Origin: Pristionchus mayeri
Lineage: Eukaryota > Nematoda > Chromadorea > Rhabditida > Neodiplogasteridae
DNA length: 64,000 nt
NCBI GenBank assembly: GCA_036245805.1
Contig: BTRK01000005.1
Span: 35,941,469 to 36,005,468 of the forward strand
Reading direction: 5' to 3'
Each line of letters starts with the position of its first letter. The stretch's first letter is position 1. A program made the position numbers and the translations under genes. This document shows, in pieces, positions 11,917 to 24,065 of this stretch. Under the pieces are notes generated by a model that worked only from the letters and a program-made list of their open reading frames with translations, made no database searches and was not told where the DNA came from.

Positions 11917-13854
11917 AGACAAATCGGCGCGTGTTTTTTTTCGTTTTACGCACCCTCGCTCTGTCTGACCGGTTAGAGCGAATAGGACAAGAAAATGGCG
12001 CATTCTGACTTGGCAACTAGTCACCGGTAACTAATGCACATAAGTGCGATAAGATCAGACCTTGTCATACTTCCTCGACTTTGCCTTCTTCTCCCTCTCC
12101 ATCGGCCCTCTGAGTGTTCTCCATCCCTTGAGCGAGTCTTCTCCTGCCAGATCGAGGAAATCGAAGGGCGCCGGCATGTACGGATTCAGCTTAGCCGTCG
12201 CCTCAAAGATCATTTATCTTATACATTCGTTCCAACACCCATTAACTGATAATGACACATGTTGATCTTTCGTTCATTAATAATATGAGATAAATTATTA
12301 TCCCCCGTTCCCGTTAGGCTTTTCACACGGCAAAACTAAAATCTCACCTTCATATTGTACACGAGTCCTCTGCCGTACTCCATAGTCTTGAGGGCGGCGC
12401 CCATGTTGTCCACGGCCACCTGGATAGCTATATATTGGAATGGATAATGATAAAACCTTAGACGTTCCAATCGTTTCTAAATTATGATATAAAATAATAT
12501 TTTCAAATAACATGAGCAGAGATCGAAAAGACATGCTGCGCAAATAGTTTAAAATTTTTAAGAATTTTATTTTTGAGAAAAACGTGCCGCTTTTTGATGA
12601 TTCTCATTATTCTCGACGTCCTCTATCCAACGGTGTATCACTTTTTACCTTGTGCTCATCGCTGGGTAAAATAAACCTGCAGCCAATCATAACGTGAAAA
12701 TCGGATTTTGAGACTGCGGTAGGTTTTTCTCAGCTGCGGAACGTTTTCCCAGAACGGGACCATGTTTTTATTTATTCATTCAATGGGGCCCATAATGTGA
12801 TGAAGAAAGTTCGATGTGTTTGCTAATGGAGGGTACGTTTTTTTTACATGTCGATATCTACATACTTTTCGATCTATGAACATGAGCTTACATTCTGCAC
12901 CGACAGCAGCAGTTGCACTTCTCCTCCCGTCGTCTGACGTCTCATGAAAGAGACTGGCGCCTCACGCGTATTACGCGCAACCGCTGCAGCCATCGCAGCT
13001 GCTACCGTAGTCTTGCCTAAATGAATACTCTGACTCTCCCAATTCTACATACTCTAAGAGATTTAAAAGTACTTGTGATTTTTCTGGTTTGGTCAAATCT
13101 GAGAATTCTCACTAACTGGTTAGGAAAAGCTAATCATTGTTGGAACCAATCATAGTTGGTGCTTACCCGAGCCGGGAGGCGAGAGAATGCAGAAGGCGCG
13201 TGGAGCTGCGTCCATCGTGTAGAAGTGAACCGCGCGCGCCTGAGCCGCGTTGAGGCGGAGGCCTCCCGCGCGGAGCGCGTGATCGCCGCCAGCAGGCGGT
13301 TCCGCAGGAGGCGTATGTGCACCCAATCGCCCGTAGATTGCCTCTAGCGACAGACGGCATTTGGCCAGCGGACCGGCGGTTTCATCAACGAGCGACTTGA
13401 GGATGACCGATTCGTCGATGCGCATCTCTCCCGTGTCGGCATCCGCATCCGCGCCACGCGCGTCAATCTCACGCAGGCGGCAGCCCAGTCGGAACAGCTC
13501 GTCCATCAGCTCGACGTCGCCCAATTGACCGAATGCATGGAAGGATCCCAGGCGATCCTCGATCCGCGCAGCCTCCGCATCAGTGAGCGCGCGCACGCGC
13601 GAGACCACGCGCGCCTCACGCTGCGCGGACGTCGCGGACACGCGAGATGTAGCCGTCTCCAGCTGAAAATTTATTTTTTATTTTTTAGTATTTGCAGCAT
13701 ACACAAAACTGAACTCTCCATACTCGGTAGGATTACAATTCATGTTGTGGCCGAAAGCTCATAAGTTGAACGCACCGAACATCATTCTTTCAAAAAATTA
13801 TCATTTTTTTGCAACTTGCATGGCGTGAATTATGCTACATCCTGGTCTATATAA

Positions 13855-14700
13855 CACAGGTATCACGAGTGGGCGGGAACATTCTCCAAAAATTTGTCAC
13901 AGTTTTCGCTTATATTTGGGTGGGAGAATACCCAGGAGAGATACTTTCGAAAAATATAGGTTGTTTGTCCCAGAACCGGCTTTTAGGAAATTTCCGGTTT
14001 TGCACTTGGCTACGGTGTATTTCAGCTTCCAGACAAGCAACGGATGTGGGAAAGCGCTCAAAATGTGCGGAAAATTATTTCCTGAAACTTTTATGTTGAA
14101 AACTTTTCGCTGGAACAACAAATAAAAATTCTCTTTCCGCAAAACTGAATTCAAATTCAGAAAATAATTGTTTTCACCATCACGCAGGAAACTTTCAATG
14201 GATTTTTATTGCATAATATGAAAGAACAATCATTCATATTTATCGGAAAAATATCGGCGAAGGAAATATCGGTGCCTTCAAACTCGATATGCCGAGACAA
14301 ACGTAGACATATGATAAATATTGAGAATGAACTCAATCAATGTCACCGTAGTTTGCTTTACAGTAACAAATATTTATAAATTAAGATGTTTGTGGGACAC
14401 GTGAGTAAGTTTATGCTGAAAAACCCAAAGTTCGGTCAAGTTTTAAAAATCGATTTTTCCAACCTCAATTTCTCTCAAGTTTGTGCATTAATAAATCCGC
14501 TCGTTGAATACTACATCCAGAATGAAAAGGGGTAGTTTGTAGTAGATACAGGGTAGAGTTGATATATAGTTAAAGAGTCATGGTTTTGAATCTCATGAAA
14601 TTTTCACTCAAATATGCTTCCACGGGAGTGTCAAAACTAATAATAATCTGTTTTCAGCTGAAATTTAGTGGTTACTTATCGGAATAGTGCATCTAAAATC
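13855..14700 (+). mobile_element. Single arm of foldback family FB-1
   Basis: Begins CACAGGTATCACGAGT and runs through GGGAGAATACCCAGGAGAG, GCCGGCTTTTAGGAA and TTTTCAGCTGAAATT. This order is repeated in the palindromic element at 35743-39507. Only one arm is present here, so it is a solo or half element. It fills the place where helicase copy 2 carries its 26.3-26.8 kb exons, so its arrival or the associated deletion may explain the missing exons of copy 1. Confidence 0.7.
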
Positions 14701-16024
14701 ATGAAAATATCGTTTCAGTCAGAAAATTCAGCTTTAACATCGTTTTCACGATATTCTGCGCGGAATACTACAGTACCTTGATACCGTATACATGCGTACA
14801 CTTTTGCGCGAACTGACAGTACAACACACCATGACTGATCGCAGTATCTTACAGTAGCAACCACCGTACCTGGGTTTTCTTCTTCATGAGATAGGCGAGT
14901 GCGTGCTGCTCCTTCTGGCTCTTGAAGACCATCTTGACGGGCTGACGGGCCTCCCACACAACCGGGTACTCCTTTAATGGCTCTAGTTAATAGTTGTTTT
15001 AACACGAGCCTTCTGAGAGATTGAATGAAAACGGAACCCCTGCGGCACCAGGAGCCCCGACTTTTAGCAGTATCCACGAGATAATTATACCGAAGTATGT
15101 TGGGGACGAGAAAACTTTTTGGCGCTGGCCGTTTTTTGTGGAACCGGCGTTTAGGCATTTTCAGGTTCCGCTCCCGGCTCTACCATATATCAGCTCCCTA
15201 ATGAGCTAGAATATTGGCTTTGGGCTCAAAATATTCGGAAAATTATTGTTTAAAAACAACTTTCCTGTTGCTAACAAGATTATACGACAACAATAACACA
15301 TCTAAAAATGTGATAAAGTGATTTCAAAATGAGAAAATAAATTCTAGCGTCTCGGTGACCCCCCCCCCCCATTTCGTGTAAACCGATATCATTTTTAGAA
15401 TCTGCATGCATCACTCTATTAGGGAAAAAATTGAGCCGAGCCAATTGCGCATGGGAATTTGCCCAAAAAAGGCGAAAATCATTGAAAAGTCGATCATTTC
15501 AAATATTCATAATTGTTATTCTTTACGATACAAAGTCTATTGTCTCTTTTTACTGATTTATTATAATTACTTATTTAAGCGATCAAATTCAGTTGAAAAA
15601 ACAGATATCCGTATTTATGAAAAATCATATTTTTCAGACTTTGTATCGTGAAGAATAACAATTATGAATATTTGAAATGATCGACTTTTCAATGGTTAAT
15701 TCCCAGGTACAATTGGTTCGGCTCAATTTTTTCCTAATAGAATAATGCATGCAGATTCAAAAAATGATCTCGGTTTACACTGAATGGGGGTGTCCCCGAG
15801 CCGCTAGAATTTATTTTCTCATTTTGAAATCACTTTATCACATATTTCTATGTGTTATTGTTGTCGTATAATCTTGTTGTCAACGGGAAAGTTGTTTAAA
15901 ATAATTTTCCGAACATTTTGAGCCCAAAGCCAATATTCTAGCTCATGTGGGAGCTGATATACAGGGTGCGAGAAAAGTATTGTGACACAATTCAATTAAG
16001 ACCCTCTTGGTGCGCAGTGTTTTA

Positions 16025-17266
16025 TTGGGGTGTCCGGAAAGTTCGTATAATGCTTCGGAAAAAAGTCAGTTCGCGATCAAATGCAGTGATTGCGCAATCT
16101 GTTTGTCAACAATGTATTGCATCATTCTGACGTTGAGCAGTGAGAGGATTTAATCAGTCTCCTAGTTGCTACATTGATTCTTGTGATGGACTCCCATCTC
16201 TACCTCCGAGCAGTTTTACTTCATTACTACCGTCTTGGCCGATCCGTGAAGGAGGCCCACTCTGCCCTGGCCCAGTCGGAAGGAGCGGACGCCCCCTCCA
16301 TACCCTTCTGCTATAAGTGGTTCTCCCGCTTCAAGAAAGGGGAGTTTGGTCTCGATGATCAACCCCGCTCTGGACGCCCTCCCTCCCTCGATCAGCCTCT
16401 CGTTCTCCGCACACTGAAGCGCAAGCCCATGGCCAGTGTGCGTGAGTTGAAGAAGGATACTGGTACTCCCAGATCAACGGTGTCCGATATCCTCCATCGA
16501 TCTGGGAAGAAGCCGAAACTCCCACAAGTGATTCCCCATGACCTCTCCCCCGAACAGCCGAAAAATCGTGTTCAAGTCTGACGGGAATTACTCCATCGTA
16601 GATCCAATCTTCGATGGGTCAATTTCATCATCGCTACAGATGAGAAGTGGATCAAGTACGATAACCCTGTGAGGAGACTGCAATAGGTGGATGCAGATGA
16701 GAAGCCCACGCCCGTCCCGAAGAAGGAAGAGCACGGAAAGAAGGAACTCATCTGCTTCTTCTTCTCAGTGCTCGGTCCCATCTACTGGGAGATCCTCGCC
16801 CCTGGCACCAGCATCAATGCCGACCTCTTCTCTGAACAACTAGAAGATGTCGCGATCTTAGTCCCTCCCAGACTCCTGAACCAGGGAAAAATTCTTCCTC
16901 TGATGGACAATGCTCGCCCACATCGAGCGAAGATGACCCAGAAGAAAATGGACGAGCTGAAGATCGAGAGGATTCCCCATCCACCGTATTCTCCGGATCT
17001 CTCCCCATGCGACTACCACTGCTTCCGCTCTCTCTCTGACTTCTGCAAAGGAAAGAAGTTCAAAGATCGAGATGAAGTTGTGAGGGCTTTCGCGAACTGG
17101 ACGGTCTCGAAGAAACCCGCATTCTGGAAGAGAGGAATCGAGACCCTGCCCAATCGCTGGAGGGAGGTAGTGAGAAAGAAGGGGGCATACATTGGTCACT
17201 GAGAATTGTAAAGCATTGAATAAAAAATAAAAACAAAAAACTATACGAACTTTCCGGACACCCCAA
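16025..17266 (+). mobile_element. Mariner transposon 1
   Basis: A 1242 bp element with 25-base inverted ends starting TTGGGGTGTCCGGAAAG, flanked by TA (16023-16024 and 17267-17268). It contains one mariner-type transposase reading frame with two nonsense codons (see 16186-17202). It is inserted in the TIR element at 15962-18288. Confidence 0.93.
16186..17202 (+). pseudogene. Mariner transposase with two in-frame stops
   Basis: A continuous frame of about 338 codons from ATG 16186. An N-terminal helix-turn-helix region (CYKWFSRFKKGEFGLDD, then RSGRPPS) precedes a second HTH (STVSDILHRSGKK). The catalytic residues are the D of ATDEKW, the D of LMDNARPH and the D of SPDLSPCDYH; 34 residues separate the last two, the D34D signature of mariner. 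Stops are TGA 16579-16581 and TAG 16684-16686, with no frameshift. It ends at TGA 17200-17202. The product would cut and paste its own element at TA sites; this copy cannot make it without suppression. Confidence 0.92.
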
Positions 17267-17302
17267 TAATTTTTCTCAATTTTTTGCACCATGTACCTTA
17301 GC

Positions 17303-18008
17303 TATGTAGCTATTTAGCGCTCACGTATCAAACAAATATTTCTTTTAGATTACGAGATTTAATTTATTAAAAATTTAGTGAAGAAAAACGATCCTGTTTC
17401 TCTCACTGCATGAGTCGTATTCTTTAATGCCGCATTACAACAATGTAATAGGTGGCGCATTCCATTATTTTTTCTTAAGAAGGACACTTGTGCCCGAGTC
17501 TAAATATGTGTCCATTTAATTTGGGGATTTGGTTATACAGCTTAAAAATATTTAAAAGTAAGCTGTGACGAACGGCCCTCGAAAAATTTTTCTCAAATAA
17601 AGATGTCGCGTCCTTCAAATATGAATGATAGAAAAATATAACCGTATGTATTATGGTACACGTACATTCAGTAGTGCAAATATGCTTTCAGTTTAAATTG
17701 GGAAAGCGAATCTGCTTTCTGTACCAGTTTCGAATCTGTCCCAAGTGTCGTTTTCAGCCACATTTTCACACGTATGGTTCAGTAATTTAAACCATGTTTT
17801 CATTCAGTTTGACGCTATTAAAATTCATAATTCGGTCCTCGCATATAACATACAAGTTTATATCTCAATATATGGATGCTGAGAAAGAAATTCGAAAATG
17901 TGATTTTTCAAAAAGATAATTCCGTATCAAAGTGTGATGCAGTTATTTTCATATTTCTCCGTTTCCTGATATCGTATTTCCGCCTAAACAAGTATACTTT
18001 AAAGATGA
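17303..18008. other. Non-coding interior of nested element
   Basis: AT-rich DNA belonging to the TIR element at 15962-18288. I see no exon, RNA gene or repeat unit beyond the element itself. Confidence 0.5.
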
Positions 18009-18381
18009 ATGGTTGCTCTCCATACTCAAGTTGAGAAAGTGAGGGAATTATTATCCGAAGATTTTTTATTATTAATTAAAGAGAAAAATGAGCTGCGGGC
18101 CAAGGGCCCATTTTTCGAACTTGAAAATCGAAAAGCTCTTAAAGACAAAATCGATAGATGGGGAACTGTAATAAAATTGTTGGAGGTACTGTTCGCAGGC
18201 ATACAATGGCGAAAGCAGAAATCTATGCTATCATTACTTCGCGAGATATTACATAAAAGACTTGTCACCATACTTTTCTCGCACCCTGTATGGTAGAGCT
18301 GGGAGCGGAACCGGAAAATGCCTAAAAGCCGGTTCAACAAAAACGGCCAACGCCAAAAGTGTTCTCGTCCGAAACATAATA

Positions 18382-19626
18382 GGGTGTCCCATAAAGAATT
18401 ACAATTTTATTTTGCATTCGCGCAAAAAGTTTGCTTTCGATCGATCGCTTTGTTTACAAGTTATAACTGGTAAACAATGTATTGCGCAATCCTTCGCGCG
18501 CGCGAGCTAGTCGATTCCCTCAGTCAGTTAGTCTCTACGTCGATTCTAGCGATGAGTAGTACTCGTGACGCACGCGTAGTTTTACTTCACTCGTTCCTTC
18601 TCGGCCTCAACGCCACCGAAGCCCACTCGGAACTGGTCCGTACCATAGGAGCTGAGGCCCCTTCTCAAAAGACCTGCTATAATTGGTACCACCGCTTCAA
18701 GAATGGAGACTATTCCCTCGACATTTCCCACAGCTCGGGTCGCACCCCAATCCATGATCCTTCCCTTGTTCTCGCTTCGGTGAAGAAGAACCCCAAGCAG
18801 AGTGTGCGCGATCTGGAGAAGGAGATGAGCACTCCTAGGTCAACTGTTCATCGAATCCTGACCCAAGCCGGGAAGGTGCCTAAACTCCCTCCTTTCATTC
18901 CCCACCATCTCACGGCGGCTCAGCTGAAGAAGCGAGTCGATGTCTGCCAGCAATTGCTCAGCCGCAGCGCCAGTCCTGATTGGACCAATTCCATCATCGC
19001 TATGGATGAGAAGTGGATCACCTTCGACAACCCTGCGAGGAGACTGCCCGATGAAGAGCCCCAGCCTGTCGCGAAGAAAGAAGTGCACTGCAAGAAGGAG
19101 CTTCTCACTTTCTTCTTCTCGGAGCTCGGTCCCATCTACGGGGAAATTCTTCCTGAAGGTGCCACCATCACTGCAGAGGTGTTCACTGCTCAGCTGCATG
19201 AGATGGCCATCAGAGCCTCCCAGACTCCTGAGCCATGGAAAGATTCTGATCCTCATGGACAACGCGCGCCCTCATCATGCCAAGATCACTCAGAAAAAGC
19301 TGGACGAACTAGGAATCGAATGGTTGCCTCATCCACCGTACTCCCCAGACATCAGCCCCTGTGACTACCACTGTTTCCGCTCTCTCTCCGCATTCCTTCG
19401 CGGGAAGAAGTTCGAGAACCGAGACGAACTCGAGACTACCTTCCAAGAATGGATCGACTCCAGGACCCAGGACTTCTGGAGAAGAGGAATCGAGACCCTT
19501 CCTGATCGATGGAAGAAGGTAGTGGGAGGGAAGGGGGCATACGTTATTGACTGAGAATAAAGCATTTCAAAACAAAAAAATAAAACAAAAAAAAACAAAA
19601 AAATTGTAATTCTTTATGGGACACCC
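18382..19626 (+). mobile_element. Mariner transposon 2
   Basis: A 1245 bp element with inverted ends starting GGGTGTCCCATAAAGAATTA, flanked by TA (18380-18381 and 19627-19628). It is inserted in the right arm of the foldback element, independently of mariner 1. The transposase is related to that of mariner 1 but clearly distinct, so the two represent different lineages. Confidence 0.93.
18552..19554 (+). pseudogene. Mariner transposase with one frameshift
   Basis: From ATG 18552 the frame runs through HTH motifs (CYNWYHRFKNGDYSLD, STVHRILTQAGK) and the first catalytic D (AMDEKW). The frame is broken around 19205-19240, where alignment with mariner 1 suggests a net loss of two bases. The second frame resumes with LMDNARPH and SPDISPCDYH (D34D spacing kept) to TGA 19552-19554. 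No other lesion is seen, so this copy died recently or the break is an assembly error. Confidence 0.9.
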
Positions 19627-20836
19627 TAATACTTCGGCATAATTATCTCGTGGATACTGCTGAAAGTCGGGGCTCCTGGTGCCGGGGACTCACGCAATCT
19701 CAAAGAAGACTCGTGTTAAACAGTAGTGGTCTGGCCCAAATTTGATGGCATTAGATTATCTCATAAGGGATTAGGACCAAAGGCATTAGATTTTTAGAAT
19801 CACTGTTTGCCAGGATACTGTGAGTCAAAATACTGGAGGAACTGAACAACTTTGTAAAAATTGTGGGTCGTTGCCTGCCCACGTATAGTTTTAAGATTCG
19901 ACATCACAACTGGTACGATCGAGATGGAGCCCTCTGCTAATACCAGACCTTTGCGGAGTGAATTTTCATGGAATAACAAAAAGGTTTTCAAGTGCAATAT
20001 CCTCGGCAGTTGGAACTGTTCTAAACGTTCCAAAAATCGATATTGCGGTATCTCCTTGTGTAATTTGACGGAGAACGAAGGATAAGGGAGTAGATCAGCC
20101 TCCGCCACTTGGAAGTAATCGCCTTCCGCAGTATTCGGAGTGAGCGGAATGGCGATAAAGCGGAGATCGGGCCGGTCTGAAAAAGGAATTCATTAGCCAC
20201 CACACGATGTCAATCGATTTGAACTGATATAGTGATAAATAAGTATAGGAATATAGCTTCTTTATTGGTAAGTGAAATTTATGTACGGTGGTAATACAAT
20301 TCAATCGAATATAACTATTTCAGACCCAGGAAAAACATGCTTTGGAGCAAGTTGAAACGCGTACTTGGCAGGAACAGTTCGAAGTGAATCGCCTCCAGAA
20401 GTGCGGTCGAATTCTTGATAATATCGGCGTAACGGTAGATCACGGGACGAGAGGATGATCCGATTCTCATACGAGCGATGCGATCTGCAATGAAATTAGT
20501 AAAATTTGAAAAATAATAGTTCTGTAACATGCAAACGGCACACCGGTTCTACAGCATAGCATCATACCAGGAAGAAAACAGTGTTAGCGACAAGTAACAA
20601 GTTATTCAGAAGTTGTTGAGGTGAAAAAAGTGAATTGATTATACCGGCCATCTGTCGATCCATATCGTTGCCACCTCCGCCAACGGATCTCTTCACCAAT
20701 TCGGCTGTTTCTGCAATAGGAATGGCGTCGCGAGAAATGAGTTTACTCAATCTGTGCGCTCTCTCGCTCATTTGAAAAGACCGAACATAATGGCGAATTT
20801 ATGGCATTGCTCCATCCCACTATTCAATTGGCATTA

Positions 20837-21216
20837 GGCTTTGCTAAACGAGAGATTTCTCGCGAAACCGTCTTTCATTCTTGGTCGAGACGACTCTCAT
20901 TCCGGTGGTCTCGAGCGAGAGCTCATTTGCATCTCTCGGTCGAGAGTCGAGAGTTCTCTTGAGAGCGATTACCCTCCGAGAGAGAGAAAAATATAAGAAT
21001 GACATTTGAAACACATGCCAATTCAATCGTTGGGGTGGGCTAGATATCGTCCACAACAAAGGAACTCGATAAGAGGAATGAATTTGAATCTCTCGCGACA
21101 GCTCTCACCGAGAGTCGACTCTCGGATAAATTAGTTCTGAGAGACTATCGAGAGTCGAGAGGGAGATTTGTGGAATGATTTTGCCGAGAGAGTCTCACCT
21201 CTCGTTTAGCAAAGCC
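20837..21216. mobile_element. TA-flanked MITE upstream of helicase copy 1
   Basis: Ends GGCTTTGCTAAACGAGAG and the exact complement CTCTCGTTTAGCAAAGCC, with TA on both sides (20835-20836, 21217-21218). The 380 bp interior is packed with CTCGAGAG/TCTCTCG palindromes. It starts 65 bases upstream of the ATG of helicase copy 1, so it occupies the likely promoter or trans-splice leader region. Confidence 0.85.
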
Positions 21217-21863
21217 TAATTGGCATAATTCTCCGAAACACGCCTTCTGTTGACGAGAAACGGCAACGTTGCATCTGGAATACCGGGTATTTGAAGGAGA
21301 AGTGATACAACTCTCCTCATTTCACACACTCTCTCGTAGGTTAGAGAATGCGTGAAAAAACTGACGTGTATGCAAACTCCTTCTCGAGTTTTTCTTCAAG
21401 CCTGGAAAGCAAAAATAATCAGAGCAGTATCAAATTACACCGAAATATACCCTTTAGGACAAGTTCGATACGAAAACAGATTTTAAAACACGAAAGCAAA
21501 GCTGTACGTGTGTATCTGCTGGGAAATTGGAAAATGCATATATAGGGTTACAATACTTCTTCTTCTGGTCCTTGTAGAGGCAGATGGTCATGATGTCCTT
21601 TGACCAGGAGCGAGGGAACTTCCTCAGGAGCCTGTAAACAATGCTTGAACGTTTTTCAAAAAATATCTAACAAGTGATTAAAAGACACGCACCGCAGAAG
21701 TGCTTCGAGTTCCTTCTCATTCGACAGTGACATCGTCGTTTCATTTCTCTCCTCTCTTCCATCGACATCGATGAGTAGCAATTGGGGCACTCCATGATGG
21801 ACCAGACCAATCGTGCTCAAGGGATACTCACCTTCTGCCTGGAACAATAACAATAACAATATA

Positions 21864-22370
21864 TTAGGTTGATTCATAAGTTTCGAAACAATTTCAAGCT
21901 TTGACTTGCTTCAGCCTTTAGCAATTCTCTCTTGCATTTTTGTATGATATTAGTGTATGCGTGCTCTTCATAGCGCACTTATGGGCCTGTACGAATAATC
22001 ATTCACATACAATAATCTGATTTTCGAATTTTGTAGGTCGAAATCGGTAGTGTTCCCTCACAGCTTCTTTGAGAGAGAGTAACGATCTCGTTTAAAGTGT
22101 TTTATGGAAGCGTGCACCTGCACTCAGTGCCGGCACGAAATTGCGGACCTTGCAACCCATCTGTTTTTCTTTCATGGACGCTTGAAAAGTGCATAAAAAA
22201 TACCGAAAAAATACCACTTTTTTTAGGAAATTCCTTTTTCTATTGAACAAAACTAAGATTGTACTGCGTCAATAGTGCCTCAAATAAAGCCAAAGTAATA
22301 TCGAAGACAGGCAAACAATTCCCGAAAAAAATGCAAAAATACCTTGTATCGAAACTTATGAATCAACTTA
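21864..22370. mobile_element. Mariner-like MITE (TTAGGTTG ends), intronic
   Basis: Starts TTAGGTTGATTCATAAGTTT after a TA and ends with the near complement (AAACTTATGAATCAACTTA). About 507 bp without a transposase. The ends match those of the elements at 23007 and 33630. Confidence 0.8.
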
Positions 22371-22624
22371 TGCCGCTTAGCGGGCATACTAGACACAGTT
22401 TCACACTATTTATTGAGAACCCCACAATTTTTGTCTGACCTTCTTCGAGACAAGTTTCCCTCCATAGGCGAGTCTGTTGTAGGGAGCTGCGAGGGAGGGA
22501 GGAGCTCTGTAGATCTCGTGAAGTTCCACAACAGGAACTTTGCCAGTCTTCATAGCCACAGAAAGCGCGGGTCGTCCAGCCAACTCCTGGCCCAGGATAT
22601 TGCTGTCATACATGAAAGGAGGGA

Positions 22625-22985
22625 GTTGGTGGTCGTCACCAATCAGCACGATTCTTGCCTAAATATTGAAATATATTAAACACAATACAGAAATAACACC
22701 TCCTGACCTTTATATTCTTTATATATTTTACTTTGAGAGTCTCAAGTTGAGACGATAGCGACGGGGAAATGAGGTCAGGGATATAATCGCAATCTTATTC
22801 TAGAGTATGCCACACGGAACTTACGTGAGGGAATCTTCGAATTATGGCGTAGAGGGCGGCTTCGGTCATCAGAGATGCCTCATCGATTATGACTCTTCTG
22901 ACGTAGGGCATGAAGCTGCACAGTTTGCTGTCGGTGTACATCTTTTGGAGTACCATCTCTACCGTCGAGAGAATGAGCTGGAAAA
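22625..22985 (-). repeat. Tandem duplication, unit A (Walker B exon)
   Basis: This segment holds the first part of the motif III exon, the intron and the Walker B exon of helicase copy 2. It is repeated almost base for base at 23707-24065. The two units are separated by a 0.7 kb element. Confidence 0.9.
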
Positions 22986-23006
22986 TATATAATACCTCAT
23001 TTATTA

Positions 23007-23706
23007 TTAGGTTGGTCATAAAGTTTTGACCGATTTCGGACCCCAAGTTTGAGTTCGTATAATTTGGTTGGCTCAAATCGCCACATATTGTCCTGATGTC
23101 GATATATAGGGACATGTTCGACCTTTTTAATATTGTCATTGAAATGGTGCAAGTATCTCTACTATGCGAGAAATCAAGGTCTGCGTAACTTTGAATTTTT
23201 CAGAAAAAAATAAGATTTTATTTAAAGTTGCTGTGCTTCGCAGAGAAATTTTTAGATGGAGGCTCACAAAGTTTATTAAAAAGCACTAGACGTATACTAC
23301 CTAGTACCAAAAAGAGAGAGCTGCTGAATTCGTTATAGGCTTCGCACAAGCCAATGAATCACGGACACTTAGAAAAATCAGTTCTTTCGAACAAATCACC
23401 TGTTTCAAGGATTGACGAGACGGACACCTACATATGGGCGCTATCATCAATACTTTAAGGGTTCTCTATTACCTCAATATTTAAGAGCCCACTTGGCTTT
23501 CTCATCTAAAAAAGTGATATTTGTTTATCAATTATTTTTCGATTGAGGTGACAGAAAACCTAAAATATAGGGTCTTCAGGCACGGATTACCCTAGAAAAA
23601 GTAGCGACCTCTGTAACATTCCTAATTAGTGAGGGATAGGGTAAGAGTTGTTCATTAATTTGAGCACAAAGTTACCGATCGTCAACCCACAGGTCTAGCA
23701 CAAAAA
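23007..23706. mobile_element. MITE-like insertion between duplicated exons
   Basis: Begins TTAGGTTGGTCATAAAGTTT directly after the TTATTA where the two duplicated units diverge, matching the 5' end of the 33630 element. No clear matching right end, so the 3' side is truncated or lost at the duplication junction. Confidence 0.55.
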
Positions 23707-24065
23707 GTTGGTGGTCGTCACCAATCAGCACGATTCTTGCCTGAATATTGAAATATATTAAACACAATACAGAAATAACACCTCCTGACCTTTATATTCT
23801 TTATACGTCATATTTTACTTTGAGAGTCTCAAGTTGAGACGATAGCGACGGGGAAATGAGGTCAGGGATATAATCGCAATCTTATTCTAGAGTATGCAAC
23901 ACGGAACTTACGTGAGGGAATCTTCGAATTATGGCGTAGAGGGCGGCTTCGGTCATCAGAGATGCCTCATCGATTATGACTCTTCTGACGTAGGGCATGA
24001 AGCTGCACAGTTTGCTGTCGGTGTACATCTTTTGGAGCACCATCTCTACCGTCGAGAGAATAATC
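23707..24065 (-). repeat. Tandem duplication, unit B (second Walker B exon)
   Basis: Carries a truncated motif III exon (only the codons for ARIVLIGDDHQ remain) and a complete second Walker B exon with VIIDEASLM. The acceptor of this exon reads ATATAG and not TTCCAG, and the donor context is kept. If both exons were spliced in, the protein would have two DEAS motifs in series. Confidence 0.85.

Larger units (their letters stand above)
15962..18288. mobile_element. TA-flanked TIR element carrying an inserted mariner
   Basis: Ends CAGGGTGCGAGAAAAGTA and TACTTTTCTCGCACCCTG are bounded by TA on both sides. Comparison with the intact left foldback arm shows the empty site (GCTGATATATGG) exactly, which proves the insertion boundaries. 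Without the mariner at 16025-17266 the element is about 1.08 kb. It holds a 95-codon open stretch at 18009-18296 with no recognised domain. Probably a non-autonomous Tc1/mariner-type element. Confidence 0.8.
14999..19718. mobile_element. Foldback element (TTAA-flanked) hosting nested insertions
   Basis: Outer inverted ends (CACGAGCCTTCTGAGAGATTG on the left; the matching complement near 19690-19716) lie between TTAA tetranucleotides, suggesting a 4-base target site. The left arm is continuous (15003 to about 15590). The right arm is split into about 15600-15961, 18289-18381 and 19627-19716 by two insertions. Restoring the arms gives a palindrome of roughly 1.2 kb. It sits within an exon or exon edge of helicase copy 1. 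The terminus matches the foldback at 50370-51647. Confidence 0.8.
9861..20771 (-). pseudogene. UPF1-like SF1 helicase, tandem copy 1 (damaged)
   Basis: Minus-strand exons: 20645-20771 (MSERAHRLSKLI), 20365-20484 (SSRPVIYRYADII), 20176 to about 20050, a piece ending at 14870 (YPVVWEARQPV), 13167-13662, 12892-13016, 12348-12419, 12061-12201, 11514-11582, about 10914-10950, 10706-10795, 10333-10552, 9993-10138 and 9861-9935. Motifs: Walker A PPGSGKTT split between the 13167 and 13016 exons, VIVDEASLLTEA (II), LIGDDNQLPPF (III), and an EEIMVICLYKEQ segment (like UPF1 IV/Va). Motifs V and VI are absent. Lesions: exon 10333-10552 is 220 bases against 219 in copy 2, with one extra base in a six-G run (10375-10380); the acceptor before the Walker B region is CAT instead of CAG; the exon between 20050 and 14985 is broken by the transposon nest; the middle exons present in copy 2 (26.3-26.8 kb) are missing. 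Family members remodel RNA or DNA with ATP. Confidence 0.75.

Noticed and set aside
13156..13764. Plus-strand open frames over the GC-rich helicase exon
   Set aside because: They are antisense shadows of the conserved minus-strand exon, which has homology to copy 2 and splice sites.
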